In this document: in pieces, positions 43,376-52,617 of the stretch
Position numbering within the stretch: position 1 is the first letter of the stretch
How the letters are laid out: each line of letters begins with the position of its first letter
DNA from: an uncultured Lachnospiraceae bacterium
GTDB taxonomy: Bacteria > Bacillota > Clostridia > Lachnospirales > Lachnospiraceae
Reading direction: 5' to 3'
DNA: 64,000 nucleotides
Assembly (NCBI GenBank): GCA_910588875.1
Contig: CAJURT010000018.1
Location: 4,923 to 68,922 of the forward strand
Made by a program: the position numbers and the translations under genes
Notes under the pieces: generated by a model
Told to the model about the DNA's origin: nothing
Database searches by the model: none
The model's input: the letters and a program-made list of their open reading frames with translations, nothing else

Positions 43376-44836
43376 CTAAGCCTCCTCCCTCACTTTGCCG
43401 AAAAGCACCTGGGAACCCTCTCTGGCATACAATACCTCAGTCTCTTTTTTCCCCAGTTCTTCCTCAATCATCTGTTCCAGCCGCATCTGGCAGTAGCCTC
43501 CCTGGCACCGCCCCATCATGGAACGCGTCCGGTACTTAATCCCAACCAGGGTACTGACTCCCAGAGGATTGTGTATTGCCTGCAAAAGTTCGGCCCGCGT
43601 CACCTTCTCACACCGGCAGACCACCTCGCCGTAATCCGGGTTCTCAGCAATCAGCTTTGCCTGTTCCTCGCTGCCCAGCCCTTCAAACCGCACAATCCCC
43701 TTCCGGCAGGGATTAAACTTCGGGTTTTCCCTCAGTTCCTCCCGCTCCTTCATCAGCCCAATGGCATAACGGGCAATCGGGACTGCCGCCGTCAGCCCCG
43801 GGGATTCGATCCCAACCAGGTTCACTGCCCGCGGTGCCAAGTCATCCCGGATCTCAATCTTAAAGTCCTGGATAACCCCCTGTTCATCCACCCACTTGGG
43901 CAGGATCCCCGAGTAATTGCGGATATAATCCGCCTTATGGATATGGGGCCACAGGCGCGATGCACTTTCCGCCAGATAATCCATATTCTCCTGGGGTACC
44001 CCGTAATAACTAAAATCACTGACCATGTCGGCGTTCGGCCCAATCGTCACATTCCCGTCCACCGTGTTGGTCACATGGATCCCCATATAGGTATTGCTGG
44101 GCACCGGATAGACAGGCATCGGCAAAAGCGGCCCTGTCCTTTTATCCAGGATAATGTAATCTCCCTTGGAACCAATCACCCGGTATCCCTCAATCCCCAG
44201 CATATCCGAGATGGTTTTGCAGCCCAGCCCGGCTGCGTTCACCACCCAGCGGGACGCAAAATCCCCTTTGGGGGTGGACAGATGGTAATTCCCCTCCCCA
44301 TCCCGCCGGATCCCGGTGACCTCCCTGCCAAAGAAATAATCCACCCCATTCTGGCAGGCATTCTCCGCCAGCGCTATCGTATACTGGAAGGGATCCAGGA
44401 TCCCGCTTTGGGAGGAAAACATGGCAAATTTCCCTACCACCGCAGGCACCAGTTCATGAAGCCTCTCCTCGCCGATGATCTCCAGGCCAACCGCCCCGTT
44501 TTCCTCCCCCTGCTTCAGGGTTCGCTTCAGGGTCTCCATATCCTCATCCGTATTCCCTACCAGCACCTTTCCGCATCTCAGGAAGGGAAAATCCAGTTCC
44601 TTTGCCAGTTCCCCCATCATCCGGTTTCCCTCCACGCAAAGCTTTGCCTTCAGAGAGCCCGTATCATAAGCAAACCCGCCATGCACCACCGCAGAGTTTC
44701 TCCCGCTCGTCTCATAACAGACATCCAGATTCTTCTCTAACACTCCGATCCGCAGGTCATACCGGGACAATTCCCTGGCAACCGCACTGCCAACCATCCC
44801 GCCGCCAACCACCAACACATCATACAAATTCTCCAT
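43376..44836 (-). CDS. GlpA/L2HGDH-like FAD dehydrogenase with [2Fe-2S] BFD domain
   Basis: The 486-residue protein starts with DVLVVGGGMVGSAVARELSRYD (FAD binding) and has the DAO-fold catalytic domain of glycerol-3-phosphate and L-2-hydroxyglutarate dehydrogenases (ETSGRNSAVVHGGFAYDTG; WVNAAGLGCKTISDML). Its C-terminus carries the bacterioferritin-associated-ferredoxin motif VVCRCEKVT with GRCQGGYCQ, a [2Fe-2S] site. Next to LarA-like, TRAP and sugar-acid genes it could oxidise a 2-hydroxyacid rather than glycerol 3-phosphate. It is the first gene of its operon, preceded by AT-rich promoter DNA. Confidence 0.88.
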   Translation of the reverse strand: MENLYDVLVVGGGMVGSAVARELSRYDLRIGVLEKNLDVCYETSGRNSAVVHGGFAYDTGSLKAKLCVEGNRMMGELAKELDFPFLRCGKVLVGNTDEDMETLKRTLKQGEENGAVGLEIIGEERLHELVPAVVGKFAMFSSQSGILDPFQYTIALAENACQNGVDYFFGREVTGIRRDGEGNYHLSTPKGDFASRWVVNAAGLGCKTISDMLGIEGYRVIGSKGDYIILDKRTGPLLPMPVYPVPSNTYMGIHVTNTVDGNVTIGPNADMVSDFSYYGVPQENMDYLAESASRLWPHIHKADYIRNYSGILPKWVDEQGVIQDFKIEIRDDLAPRAVNLVGIESPGLTAAVPIARYAIGLMKEREELRENPKFNPCRKGIVRFEGLGSEEQAKLIAENPDYGEVVCRCEKVTRAELLQAIHNPLGVSTLVGIKYRTRSMMGRCQGGYCQMRLEQMIEEELGKKETEVLYAREGSQVLFGKVREEA

Positions 44837-45115
44837 CCGCCCTCACTCCTTTCCAATTCATCCTATGAATTTATTCCATATTACCACGTAACCCCCAAAA
44901 ATGCAAGGTATTTTTACATTTTTCTCAAACTATTTATAGGATGAATATAATTTTATAGTATATCGCGCATAGTTTTTTGCTGTATATCCCTGTTTTATTC
45001 ATCAAAAACACTATTTTATATCACTTCATCCTGCCTAACAAAACGTTATTTAGTCAATACTGCCACAAACTATCCCGTCAAAACCATCTCCCCATCAAAC
45101 GATTCCTGCCGGATA
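44837..45115 (-). promoter_or_regulatory. upstream region of the flavoenzyme operon
   Basis: This is AT-rich, gene-free DNA, with repeated near-TATAAT sequences (for example around 44945-44960) on both strands. It should hold the promoter of the GlpA-like operon. I see no clear single -35/-10 pair and no riboswitch. Confidence 0.4.
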
Positions 45116-45397
45116 CCAGCCCGGGGAATGCAAAGAGCGGGGGAGCCTGGCCTTTTGTGGCGCAGGATCTGCCTGGCCTGCATTTGCAGGGATTTTAGGA
45201 ATTCTTAAACCTGCGGATTTTGCGTTAAAACGAAAATGCATACTGTCTGAGCGCAGCGAGTTTATGCATTTTCGTTTTGCTTTTCGCAAAATCTGCAGGT
45301 TTTAGAACTCCTTAAATCCCGAAACCGCAGGCCAGGCAGATCCTGCGCCACAAAAGGCCAGGCTCCCCCCCGCTCTTTGTATTCCCCCGGGCGTACC
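45116..45397 (+). repeat. long-hairpin element, copy 1
   Basis: The element starts CCAGCC (45116-45121) and ends GGCGTACC (45390-45397). Outer arms 45121-45181 and 45327-45390 are inverted complements with three small indels and one mismatch. The middle 145 bp are conserved with copy 3 and centre on CTGTCTGAGCGCAGCGAGTT (45243-45262). The whole could fold into one hairpin of about 130 bp. It lies between a GntR gene and the flavoenzyme operon. Short open frames across it (FRFNAKS-type peptides) are by-products of the repeat. Confidence 0.9.
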
Positions 45398-45400
45398 CTC

Positions 45401-46093
45401 TTATATCCCCCTCCTCTCCTCCAGATAACGGTTCTCATTATACAGCAGGTGGAACTGCATCGCCTGCTGTGCCTCCAGCCCCTTCCCGTCCCGGATTGCC
45501 TGAAAAACCGCCCGGTGCGAAATCAGGGTCTGCTCATATTCCGTGGTCCCCACCTCCCTGGCAAAGACAGCGATCCCCTTCCCAATCACCGGCACCAGGT
45601 TCGACATCACACTGTTATGGCTGCAGTTTGCGATCTGTTCATGGAACCGGATATCTGCCTCTGCATAATCCTGCCTCCTTGCAATCAGCCTCTCCACCTC
45701 CTCCAGCAGCTGCTCCAGCTTCCTTATGTCTTCCTCCCGGGCATTCTGTGCCGCCAGCGCCGCAATCGGAGGTTCCAGCATAACCCGGATCTGCATCAGG
45801 TCCCGGGTCAGCTTTTCCTGGTCTGCTGCCAGGGAAAACCCAAAGGGGTCATCGGATACCCCCGGCTTTTCTGAGACAAAGGTTCCCGAGCCCTGGCGGA
45901 TCACCACGATGTTGCGGGACACCAGAATCCTGAGTGCCTCCCGCACCGTATTCCGCCCCACCCCCAGAAGTTCAGACAGTTCAGCCTCTGTGGGCAATTT
46001 ATCCCCTGGCACATAATTCCGTTCGCGAATCAACCGGACCAGTTCTTCAGATGCCCGTTCTGTCCGGGTTCGGTTTTCCGTATGTTTTTCCAT
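45401..46093 (-). CDS. GntR-family regulator, FCD subgroup
   Basis: The 230-residue protein has an N-terminal GntR winged helix (EELVRLIRERNYVPGDKLPTEAELSELLGVGRNTVREALRILVSRNI) and an FCD domain with metal ligands in EADIRFHEQIANCSHN and LISHRAVFQAIRDG. It lies 23 bp after the last cobalamin-operon gene, yet its type suggests control of carboxylate metabolism. The flavoenzyme operon on its other side is a likely target. The long-hairpin element begins 4 bp beyond its stop codon and may act as its terminator. Confidence 0.9.
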   Translation of the reverse strand: MEKHTENRTRTERASEELVRLIRERNYVPGDKLPTEAELSELLGVGRNTVREALRILVSRNIVVIRQGSGTFVSEKPGVSDDPFGFSLAADQEKLTRDLMQIRVMLEPPIAALAAQNAREEDIRKLEQLLEEVERLIARRQDYAEADIRFHEQIANCSHNSVMSNLVPVIGKGIAVFAREVGTTEYEQTLISHRAVFQAIRDGKGLEAQQAMQFHLLYNENRYLEERRGI

Positions 46094-46116
46094 GTTTTCC
46101 GCTTATCCTTTCGCTA

Positions 46117-46776
46117 TTATCTTGCCTGCCCTATCCCGATTTTCTCACAGGTTTTTAGGAAATAACAGGTTCCCCAAAAACAGCCTGCCCCCCACAGCCT
46201 GGCGGCAATCCCCCTCATGCGTTCATCCAGCCGGTGGTAGGCCATCCTCCTCTCCCAGGGAAGGCCTGTGATATATTCCCTCTGCTGTGGCTCCAGAAGT
46301 TCCATCTGCCTTTCAAAACCTTCCGGATCCCGTTGGCTGTGCAGGCCAAAATCACAGGACACATAAGAAAACTCCTCCCCGTTTTCCCCGCATTTCCGCG
46401 CCAAAAAATCAGCAAAATCCCCGTACCCTTTCCCTAAAAAACGGCTTTCCCTCCAGCAGACAGCCCTCCGTTCCCCCTCTTTTAGAATCACTTTCCGGAA
46501 GCTTTTCCTCCCATATTCGTCATAGTCCGTAACATAAGTATACTCTTCCCGCCCCATTCCCTCTGACGGCTCCCCAAGGGTTATGGCCCCGGTATCCAGA
46601 AGATGCTTCCACACCACCTGCTGCACCCGTTCAAAGGGGGTCGGGAAATCCAGCATTTTTGTGATCCGGCCCACCGTATACCCCCGGTCCGTTAAGTGAC
46701 GGATCGCCCCGTTGCTCGCCGCCTCAAAGGTAAAGTCAGAGAGTGCCCTCTTAAAATATTCCTGTTCCCGGCCCAT
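46117..46776 (-). CDS. unknown protein of the cobalamin operon
   Basis: I start at 46776 (MGREQEYFKRALSDF), five bases after GGAGG. The 219-residue protein has no membrane segment. The N-terminal third resembles a small DNA-binding-like helical unit (GAIRHLTDRGYTVGRITKMLDFPTP), and the rest is mixed and ends in a Cys/Trp-rich stretch (LWGAGCFWGTCYFLKTCEK). It follows cbiC by 42 bp in the same operon. A role in corrin metabolism or its control is an inference from that location only. Confidence 0.65.
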   Translation of the reverse strand: MGREQEYFKRALSDFTFEAASNGAIRHLTDRGYTVGRITKMLDFPTPFERVQQVVWKHLLDTGAITLGEPSEGMGREEYTYVTDYDEYGRKSFRKVILKEGERRAVCWRESRFLGKGYGDFADFLARKCGENGEEFSYVSCDFGLHSQRDPEGFERQMELLEPQQREYITGLPWERRMAYHRLDERMRGIAARLWGAGCFWGTCYFLKTCEKIGIGQAR

Positions 46777-46818
46777 ACCTGCCTCCCTATCCCATTTGCC
46801 GCCCATCCGAGGCAAACC

Positions 46819-47448
46819 TTAACCAATCTGATACATCAGGGCATTGCAGATGGCAGCCGCAATGTTGCTCCCGCCCTTCCTCCCCCTTGCCACAATACAA
46901 GGTACCTTTGTCTCCCTGATCCGTTCCTTTGATTCCACCACATTGACAAATCCTACCGGCACCGCAATGATAAACGCCGGCCTCAGTTTTCCGGCATTTA
47001 TCATATCACAAAGCCGGATCAGGGCTGTGGGGGCGTTTCCGATGGCAAAGGCCACCTCTCCCCCAAGTTCTGCCCCACGTTCCATGCTGACCGCCGCACG
47101 GGTGATCCCCCTCTCCCCGGCCTCCCTGGCAACATCCTCATCCGCCATAAAACAGCGCACACTCCCTCCCAGGCCTGACAATACCTTCTTGTTGATCCCG
47201 GCGGCCGCCATATTGGTATCCGTCACAATCCTTACGCCGCCCTTCAGCGCCTTTTTTGCCTGTTCCACAACCCCGGGGGAAAAATAGAGGTTGGAAGCAT
47301 AGTCAAAATCCGCTGAGGTATGGATGCACCTCTTCACCACCGCCAGTTCCCCCGGAGTCCAGTTGCCTGACGGCATTTCCTTTTCTATAATCTCCATGCT
47401 GCGGCGTTCAATCTCCTCTGGCTTAACCCATTCTGTCTGTTCCCACAT
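46819..47448 (-). CDS. cbiC: precorrin-8X / cobalt-precorrin-8 methylmutase
   Basis: I start at 47448 (MWEQTEWVKPEEIERRS), behind AAGGGGAAAT. CbiC moves a methyl group from C11 to C12 to give cobyrinate. The catalytic His is in VVKRCIHTSADFDY, and the family phrases IVTDTNMAAAGINK, AIGNAPTALIRLCDMI and PVGFVNVVESKE are intact. Length (209 residues) is typical. It lies 74 bp after cbiP in the operon. Confidence 0.95.
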   Translation of the reverse strand: MWEQTEWVKPEEIERRSMEIIEKEMPSGNWTPGELAVVKRCIHTSADFDYASNLYFSPGVVEQAKKALKGGVRIVTDTNMAAAGINKKVLSGLGGSVRCFMADEDVAREAGERGITRAAVSMERGAELGGEVAFAIGNAPTALIRLCDMINAGKLRPAFIIAVPVGFVNVVESKERIRETKVPCIVARGRKGGSNIAAAICNALMYQIG

Positions 47449-47522
47449 ATTTCCCCTTTCCGGCATACTGCACTTTTCTTGGCCCCCGGTGCCTTTCTTC
47501 CCCAAAACCTCCCGGTGCCTTG

Positions 47523-49097
47523 TCAGTTCCCGCTTTCCTCCAGAATCTCATAAATCCGCCCCATATCCAGAGACCTTCTCACCAGATCCGCCAGCTTATC
47601 GTACTGCCGTTCTTTATAAGAAAACACATCCTCTGCTTTCTTTTGCCCCAGGGGGATCCCTTTCTTCCTGGCAAGGTTTTGCACAAGGCGCCCCGTCAGT
47701 TCCTCATTGTCAAAGAGGCCATGGAGATAGCTTCCGAACACCTGTCCGTCCCACCGCTCCATCCCGCCGCAGCGGCCATCCTCCAGGCGGATCACCGTCC
47801 GGCCGGAAGGCTCCCCTGCCGAAACAAAAGTTCCTTCTCCTGTTTTTATGGTATCCCCCATATGGATCTCATAGCCGCAAACCTCATAACCGGAAAAGGA
47901 TTCCCCCCGGCCTTCCCCAAACATCCTGCTCTCCCCCGACATGCTTCCCCTGATCTGCCTCCGCATCTTTTGGACAGCAAAAACCGTCTCTGTCTGCAAA
48001 AGTCCCATACCGCGCACACATTCCCCCGGAAGGCCTTCCACTCCCCACGGGTCCCGCAGCCACTCCCCCAGCATCTGGTAACCTCCACAGATCCCGATCA
48101 CAAAAACCCCGGCTTCTGCCAGCTGCAAAACAGCCTCCTCCAGGCCGCGTTCCCGCAGCCAGGCCAGGTCGGCCATTGTGTTTTTCGTCCCGGGCAGAAT
48201 TACCAGATCCGGTTTTCCCAGCCGCCCAACCTGCTCCACATAACGGACCCCCACATCCGGCCATCTCTCCAGCACGTTAAAATCCGTAAAATTTGAGATA
48301 TGAGGCAATCGGATAATTGCTATATCCAACCGGGAATCAAAATCCCTCCCCTCCCTGCCCGTGGGGGCCTTAAGCCGCTTTGACAAGCTGTCCTCATCAT
48401 CCAAATCGATCTCCTCCATAGGGATCACCCCCACCACCGGAATCCCCAGCCGCTCTTCCATCATCCGAAGCCCCGGCTCCAGAAGTTTTTTGTCCCCGCG
48501 GAATTTATTGATCACCAGGCCTTTCACCCGGGCACGTTCCTCAGGCTCCAAAAGCATTACCGTCCCATACAGGGAAGCAAACACACCGCCCCGGTCGATG
48601 TCCCCCACCAGCAGCACCGGTGCATCGGCCAGCCGTGCCATCCCCATATTCACGATATCATTCTCCCGCAGGTTAATCTCCGCCGGGCTCCCCGCCCCTT
48701 CCAGCACAATCACCTCATACTGCTCCTCCAGCCGCGCAAAGGCCCGCCTGACCACCGGGATCAGTTCCGGCTTGCGCCGGTAATAATCCATAGCCTTCCA
48801 ATTCCCCATCACCTCACCGTTTACAATCACCTGGCTTCCCATCTGGCTGGTGGGCTTAAGGAGGATCGGGTTCATCTCCACCACGGGGCAGACCCCGGCC
48901 GCCTCCGCCTGCATTGCCTGGGCGCGGCCAATCTCCAGCCCATCCTCCGTAACAAAAGAATTCAGTGCCATATTCTGAGACTTAAAAGGCGCCGTCCGAT
49001 AGCCGTCCTGCCAAAAAACCCGGCACAGCCCCGCCACCAAAAAACTCTTCCCTGCATCCGACATGGTTCCCTGAACCATAATCTTCCTGGCCACCAC
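47523..49097 (-). CDS. cbiP: cobyric acid synthase
   Basis: The 524-residue ATP-dependent amidase amidates side chains b, d, e and g of adenosylcobyrinate a,c-diamide. The N-terminal synthetase domain begins MVQGTMSDAGKSFLVAGLCR with the P-loop, and VLEGAGSPAEINL and LVGDIDRGGVFASL follow. The C-terminal glutamine amidotransferase domain carries the nucleophile Cys in VIGICGGYQMLG and the His in SYLHGLFDN. All motifs are intact. It is encoded 12 bp after cbiF. Confidence 0.97.
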   Translation of the reverse strand: MVARKIMVQGTMSDAGKSFLVAGLCRVFWQDGYRTAPFKSQNMALNSFVTEDGLEIGRAQAMQAEAAGVCPVVEMNPILLKPTSQMGSQVIVNGEVMGNWKAMDYYRRKPELIPVVRRAFARLEEQYEVIVLEGAGSPAEINLRENDIVNMGMARLADAPVLLVGDIDRGGVFASLYGTVMLLEPEERARVKGLVINKFRGDKKLLEPGLRMMEERLGIPVVGVIPMEEIDLDDEDSLSKRLKAPTGREGRDFDSRLDIAIIRLPHISNFTDFNVLERWPDVGVRYVEQVGRLGKPDLVILPGTKNTMADLAWLRERGLEEAVLQLAEAGVFVIGICGGYQMLGEWLRDPWGVEGLPGECVRGMGLLQTETVFAVQKMRRQIRGSMSGESRMFGEGRGESFSGYEVCGYEIHMGDTIKTGEGTFVSAGEPSGRTVIRLEDGRCGGMERWDGQVFGSYLHGLFDNEELTGRLVQNLARKKGIPLGQKKAEDVFSYKERQYDKLADLVRRSLDMGRIYEILEESGN

Positions 49098-49109
49098 CCG
49101 CTCTCCTTT

Positions 49110-49862
49110 CTATTTCGCCTTCCGGTACCCATGGCTGAAATTCTCATCATATAGCCTGGACAGTTCGAAGGAATCCCCCAGAAACCTTCCCACCATCACC
49201 AATGCCGTTTTTCGGATCCCCGCTGCATTCACCTTTATGGCCAAATCCGCCAACGTCCCCCGGACAATCCTTTCCTCCTCCCAGGAGGCCTTATATACCA
49301 CTGCAGCCGGAGTGTCCGCATCGTACCCGCCCTCCTGCAGCTGTCTGCACAGCTTTTCAATCTGATCCACGCTGAGGAAGATGACCATGGTTGCCTGATG
49401 GCCTGCCAGTTCCAGAATCCCTTCCCCCTCAGGCATAGGCGTGCGTCCCTCCATCCGGGTCAGGATCACCGTCTGGCTGACGCCTGGCAAGGTATATTCC
49501 CGCTTCACTGCCGCCGCTGCCGCCAGGAAGGAACTGACCCCGGGGACTACCTCATAATCAATCCCCAGCCGCTCAAGTTTTGCCATCTGCTCCCGGACGG
49601 CCCCATAAAGGGATGGGTCTCCCGTATGGACACGTGCCACTGCCTTTCCTTCCCTGGCTCCCTTTTCCATCACCTCAATCACCTCCGGCAAGGTCATGGA
49701 CGCGCTGTTATAGATGGAGGCCTCCGGCTTTGCCCCCTCCAGGACCCGGGGATTTACCAGGGAGCCCGCATAGATGATAATATCTGCCTCCCCGATCAGC
49801 CGTCTTCCCTTTACCGTGATCAGTTCCGGATCCCCCGGGCCTGCTCCTATAAAATATACCAT
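49110..49862 (-). CDS. cbiF: cobalt-precorrin-4 C11-methyltransferase
   Basis: The 250-residue protein is a tetrapyrrole methylase with the N-terminal FIGAGPGDPELITVKG loop, IIYAGSLVNP, the SAM-binding RVHTGDPSLYGAVREQM, and GVSSFLAAAAAVKREYTLPGVSQTVILTR. The combination identifies CbiF/CobM, which methylates C11 with SAM. It lies 12 bp upstream of cbiP. Confidence 0.95.
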   Translation of the reverse strand: MVYFIGAGPGDPELITVKGRRLIGEADIIIYAGSLVNPRVLEGAKPEASIYNSASMTLPEVIEVMEKGAREGKAVARVHTGDPSLYGAVREQMAKLERLGIDYEVVPGVSSFLAAAAAVKREYTLPGVSQTVILTRMEGRTPMPEGEGILELAGHQATMVIFLSVDQIEKLCRQLQEGGYDADTPAAVVYKASWEEERIVRGTLADLAIKVNAAGIRKTALVMVGRFLGDSFELSRLYDENFSHGYRKAK

Positions 49863-49931
49863 GCCGTTCTATCCCTCCTTGGTCAGATTTTTATCCGCAT
49901 CCGCCCCCGCGCCTGCCGTTTTTCCTGCCTG

Positions 49932-51008
49932 TCACTGGAATTTTTCATAGGCATGAATCCGGATATCCGCAAAGGTACTGTTCTGCCGGTATACCGCCTC
50001 CGCCATATCCAGCATGGGAAACAGCAAAACTGCCCCTGTTCCCTCCCCCAGTGCCAGGCGCCCATGGATGGGGGCTTCCAGCCCCAACCGCTTTAGGGCC
50101 AGTTCGCAGGCAGGCTCCTTCCCCACATGGGAAGGCAGCAGATAATCCGTCACTGCCGGACAGAGTTTTTGCGCCGCCAGAGCCGCTGCCATTGAGATCA
50201 TCCCGTCCAACACTACCGGAATCCGATAGATTGCCCCGCCCAGCATCAGCCCGCACATCCCGGCAATGTCAAAACCGCCAAGGGCAGCCAGCACCATAAC
50301 CGGGTTCTCCGGATCCGGGTTATGCAGGCGGATTGCCTCCCTAATCACCTGGATCTTTTTTTGCAGTCCCCCGTCGGAAAGGCCGGCTCCCCGGCCGGTC
50401 ACATTCTCCACCTTTTCCCCCAGCATCACACTGGCCACAGCGCTTCCGGTAGTCGTGTTTCCGATCCCCATCTCTCCCACTGCCAGGATGTCATACCCGG
50501 CATCCTTCATCCCTGAGGCAATACGGATCCCCTCATGGACTGCCGCCAGCGCCTCCTCGGCAGACATGGCCGGTTCCCGGCGCAGATTGGCCGTTCCCGG
50601 CCCAATCTTACAGTTCTCAACCCCCGGCTCTGAGATCTCCCCGGCCACGCCGATATCTACGGGCAGCACATCCGCCCCGGCTACCAAAGCCATCCGGTTG
50701 ACACTGGCAATCCCCTTCGCCAAATTCCCCGTCACCACCGCCGTCACGCTGCTGTCAGTCTGGGTTACCCCTTCTTCCACCACTCCGTTATCCGCACAAA
50801 AAACCACCACGCCCTTCCTGTCCAGGCAAACCTCTTCCCTTCTCTGGATCCCGGCGATTTTCGTGACCATCTCCTCCAACAGCCCTAATCCGCCAATGGG
50901 CTTTGCAATCCCATCCCAACGGCGGCGGCTCCTCTCCATTATGTCCGTATCCCCCGGACGCACATTTTTACAAAGGCATTCCAGCTGCTGCCGGTAATAT
51001 TGTTCCAT
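49932..51008 (-). CDS. cobT: nicotinate-nucleotide-dimethylbenzimidazole phosphoribosyltransferase
   Basis: The 358-residue CobT activates the lower-ligand base as its alpha-ribotide. Conserved regions are KPIGGLGLLEEM, VVFCADNGVVEEGVTQTDSSVT, GEMGIGNTTTGSAV, TGRGAGL and the C-terminal ALGEGTGAVLLFPMLDMA with the catalytic Glu. It is encoded 6 bp after cbiH and separated by 69 bp from cbiF. No bza genes are present, so the base used is unknown. Confidence 0.97.
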   Translation of the reverse strand: MEQYYRQQLECLCKNVRPGDTDIMERSRRRWDGIAKPIGGLGLLEEMVTKIAGIQRREEVCLDRKGVVVFCADNGVVEEGVTQTDSSVTAVVTGNLAKGIASVNRMALVAGADVLPVDIGVAGEISEPGVENCKIGPGTANLRREPAMSAEEALAAVHEGIRIASGMKDAGYDILAVGEMGIGNTTTGSAVASVMLGEKVENVTGRGAGLSDGGLQKKIQVIREAIRLHNPDPENPVMVLAALGGFDIAGMCGLMLGGAIYRIPVVLDGMISMAAALAAQKLCPAVTDYLLPSHVGKEPACELALKRLGLEAPIHGRLALGEGTGAVLLFPMLDMAEAVYRQNSTFADIRIHAYEKFQ

Positions 51009-51014
51009 CTTCCT

Positions 51015-51761
51015 CTATCCCTCCTGTTGTTCTGAAAGATGGTATCCCCGGGGGGTCACCATCTTTTCCCCCATCCTTTTTGTCTGGGAATTCCCGATAA
51101 ACACAGTGGTAAACATATCCACATGCCGTTCCCGCAATTCCTTCAGGGTCAAAATTTCACATCTTTCCCCCTCCCTGCCAATCCGGCATGCCAGGCCGCA
51201 AACCCTCTCCCCCTCCATCTCCTCCAGCAGGATGTCACAAGCCCGCCTCAAATAATCCCCCCGTTTTCTGCTGGAGGGATTATAGATGCAGATGGAAAAA
51301 TCTGCCGCCGCTCCGTAGCGGAGCCGCTTCTCAATCTTCTCCCAGGGTGTCAAAAGGTCACTCAGGCTGACCACCACAAAGTCATGCACAAGAGGTGCGC
51401 CAAGAAGGGCGCCTCCTGCCAGTGCCGCCGTCACCCCGGGTATTGCCCTTACCTGGCAGTCCGGATAATCCCCTTCCAGTTCCATCATCAGGCCTGCCAT
51501 CCCATAGACGCCCGCATCCCCGCTGCAGGCCATAGCCACCTTCCTTCCCTTCCTGGCTTCCTCAAACACCATGCGGCACCGTTTCTCTTCCTGGCGCATG
51601 GGGGTTTCCAGGTACTCCTTGTCCGGCAGGATCTCTTTTAACAATTCCACATAGACTGTATATCCCACAATCACATCACATTCCTCCAGCGCCTGCCTCG
51701 CCTGCAATGTCATTTGGCTCTCCCCTCCCGGGCCGATGCCCACCACATAAATCAGGTTCAT
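51015..51761 (-). CDS. cbiH: cobalt-precorrin-3B C17-methyltransferase
   Basis: I start at 51761 (MNLIYVVGIGPGGESQMTL), behind GGAGGTAGGG. It is a tetrapyrrole methylase with VIVGYTVYVELL, MACSGDAGVYGMAGLMME and PGVTAALAGGALLGAPLVHDFVVVSLSDLLTPWE, diagnostic of the C17-methylating, ring-contracting enzyme. It overlaps the end of cbiK by 4 bp (ATGA). No CbiG-like domain is fused to it. Confidence 0.95.
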   Translation of the reverse strand: MNLIYVVGIGPGGESQMTLQARQALEECDVIVGYTVYVELLKEILPDKEYLETPMRQEEKRCRMVFEEARKGRKVAMACSGDAGVYGMAGLMMELEGDYPDCQVRAIPGVTAALAGGALLGAPLVHDFVVVSLSDLLTPWEKIEKRLRYGAAADFSICIYNPSSRKRGDYLRRACDILLEEMEGERVCGLACRIGREGERCEILTLKELRERHVDMFTTVFIGNSQTKRMGEKMVTPRGYHLSEQQEG

Positions 51762-52573
51762 ATCCCTACCTCCGCCTCTTTTGCATGCCGGATGTAAATC
51801 TGCCGGATCCCATCGTATTCCCCCAAGCCCTTCATCACACACTCCACCTGGCAGCCCCTCCGCAGAAAACGGGATTTCCAGGAGTCCTCACCATCCCCTG
51901 CCATGTCCCTGCAGGCATGTTCCCCTGCCACCATCAAAAAGGGAGCCAGAACCACCCGCCCGGGCTTTCTCTGCCTCACCAGACCCTCCATGGCCTCAAG
52001 GGTGGGGGATGCTTCCGCCGTCCCCACCAGATAATCCTCAAACCCCTGCCTCAAAAACTCCTCCTGCAGCCTCCCATAGGACAAATTCGCCGCATGTTCC
52101 GTGCCATGCCCCATCAAAACCAGAACCGTCCCCGGGCCACGGTACCCTTCCAGTTCCCGCCCCAGAACCTGCACCACTTCCCGGTAATCCCGGTCCCCTG
52201 ACAGCAAAGGCTCCCCCCACACCAGACTGTCAAAATCCCTCCGGTAACTCTCAAGCACTCCCTTCATCCGGTCATACTCAAACCCGGGAATCACATGTGT
52301 CGTCTGCGCCAGCACCCTCCGGTACCCATCCCCTAAAAGACGCTCCAGAGCCTCCTTTACGCTGTCCACCGCAATCCCGTCCCGTTCCTTTAATATCCGC
52401 ACAATCGTGGGGCTGGTATAAGCCCGGCAAAACTCATAGCCTGCAAATTTCTTTTGCAGGCTGCGTTCCATCACATCCAAAGTCTTCTCTCTCGTCCCAC
52501 GGTGGCTGGTCCCAAAACTAATCACCAAAAGCGCCCGCTTATCCCGGCACCCCCCGTCCTCTTCCCGCACCAT
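51758..52573 (-). CDS. cbiK: sirohydrochlorin cobaltochelatase
   Basis: The 271-residue CbiK inserts cobalt early in the anaerobic pathway. The N-terminal strand ALLVISFGTSHRGTREKTLD, the first metal-binding His in LVLMGHGTEHAANLSY and the second His in APFLMVAGEHACRDMAGD match the family. No signal peptide is present, so it is the cytoplasmic form. It is the first gene of the operon. No cobalamin riboswitch is visible upstream; the near-TATAAT at 52616-52611 sits next to the end of long-hairpin copy 2. Confidence 0.95.
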   Translation of the reverse strand: MVREEDGGCRDKRALLVISFGTSHRGTREKTLDVMERSLQKKFAGYEFCRAYTSPTIVRILKERDGIAVDSVKEALERLLGDGYRRVLAQTTHVIPGFEYDRMKGVLESYRRDFDSLVWGEPLLSGDRDYREVVQVLGRELEGYRGPGTVLVLMGHGTEHAANLSYGRLQEEFLRQGFEDYLVGTAEASPTLEAMEGLVRQRKPGRVVLAPFLMVAGEHACRDMAGDGEDSWKSRFLRRGCQVECVMKGLGEYDGIRQIYIRHAKEAEVGI

Positions 52574-52617
52574 TCCTCTGCCCCCTTTTTCTCTGCCATG
52601 CAGTTATTTAATTATAA

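Noticed and set aside
43571..44740. 389-codon plus-strand frame
   Set aside because: It is antisense to the GlpA-like gene, rich in Pro, His and Arg, and has no motif; GC-rich codons on the other strand explain it.
51781..52521. 246-codon plus-strand frame inside cbiK
   Set aside because: Shadow of cbiK; very Pro/Ser-rich and without a family match.
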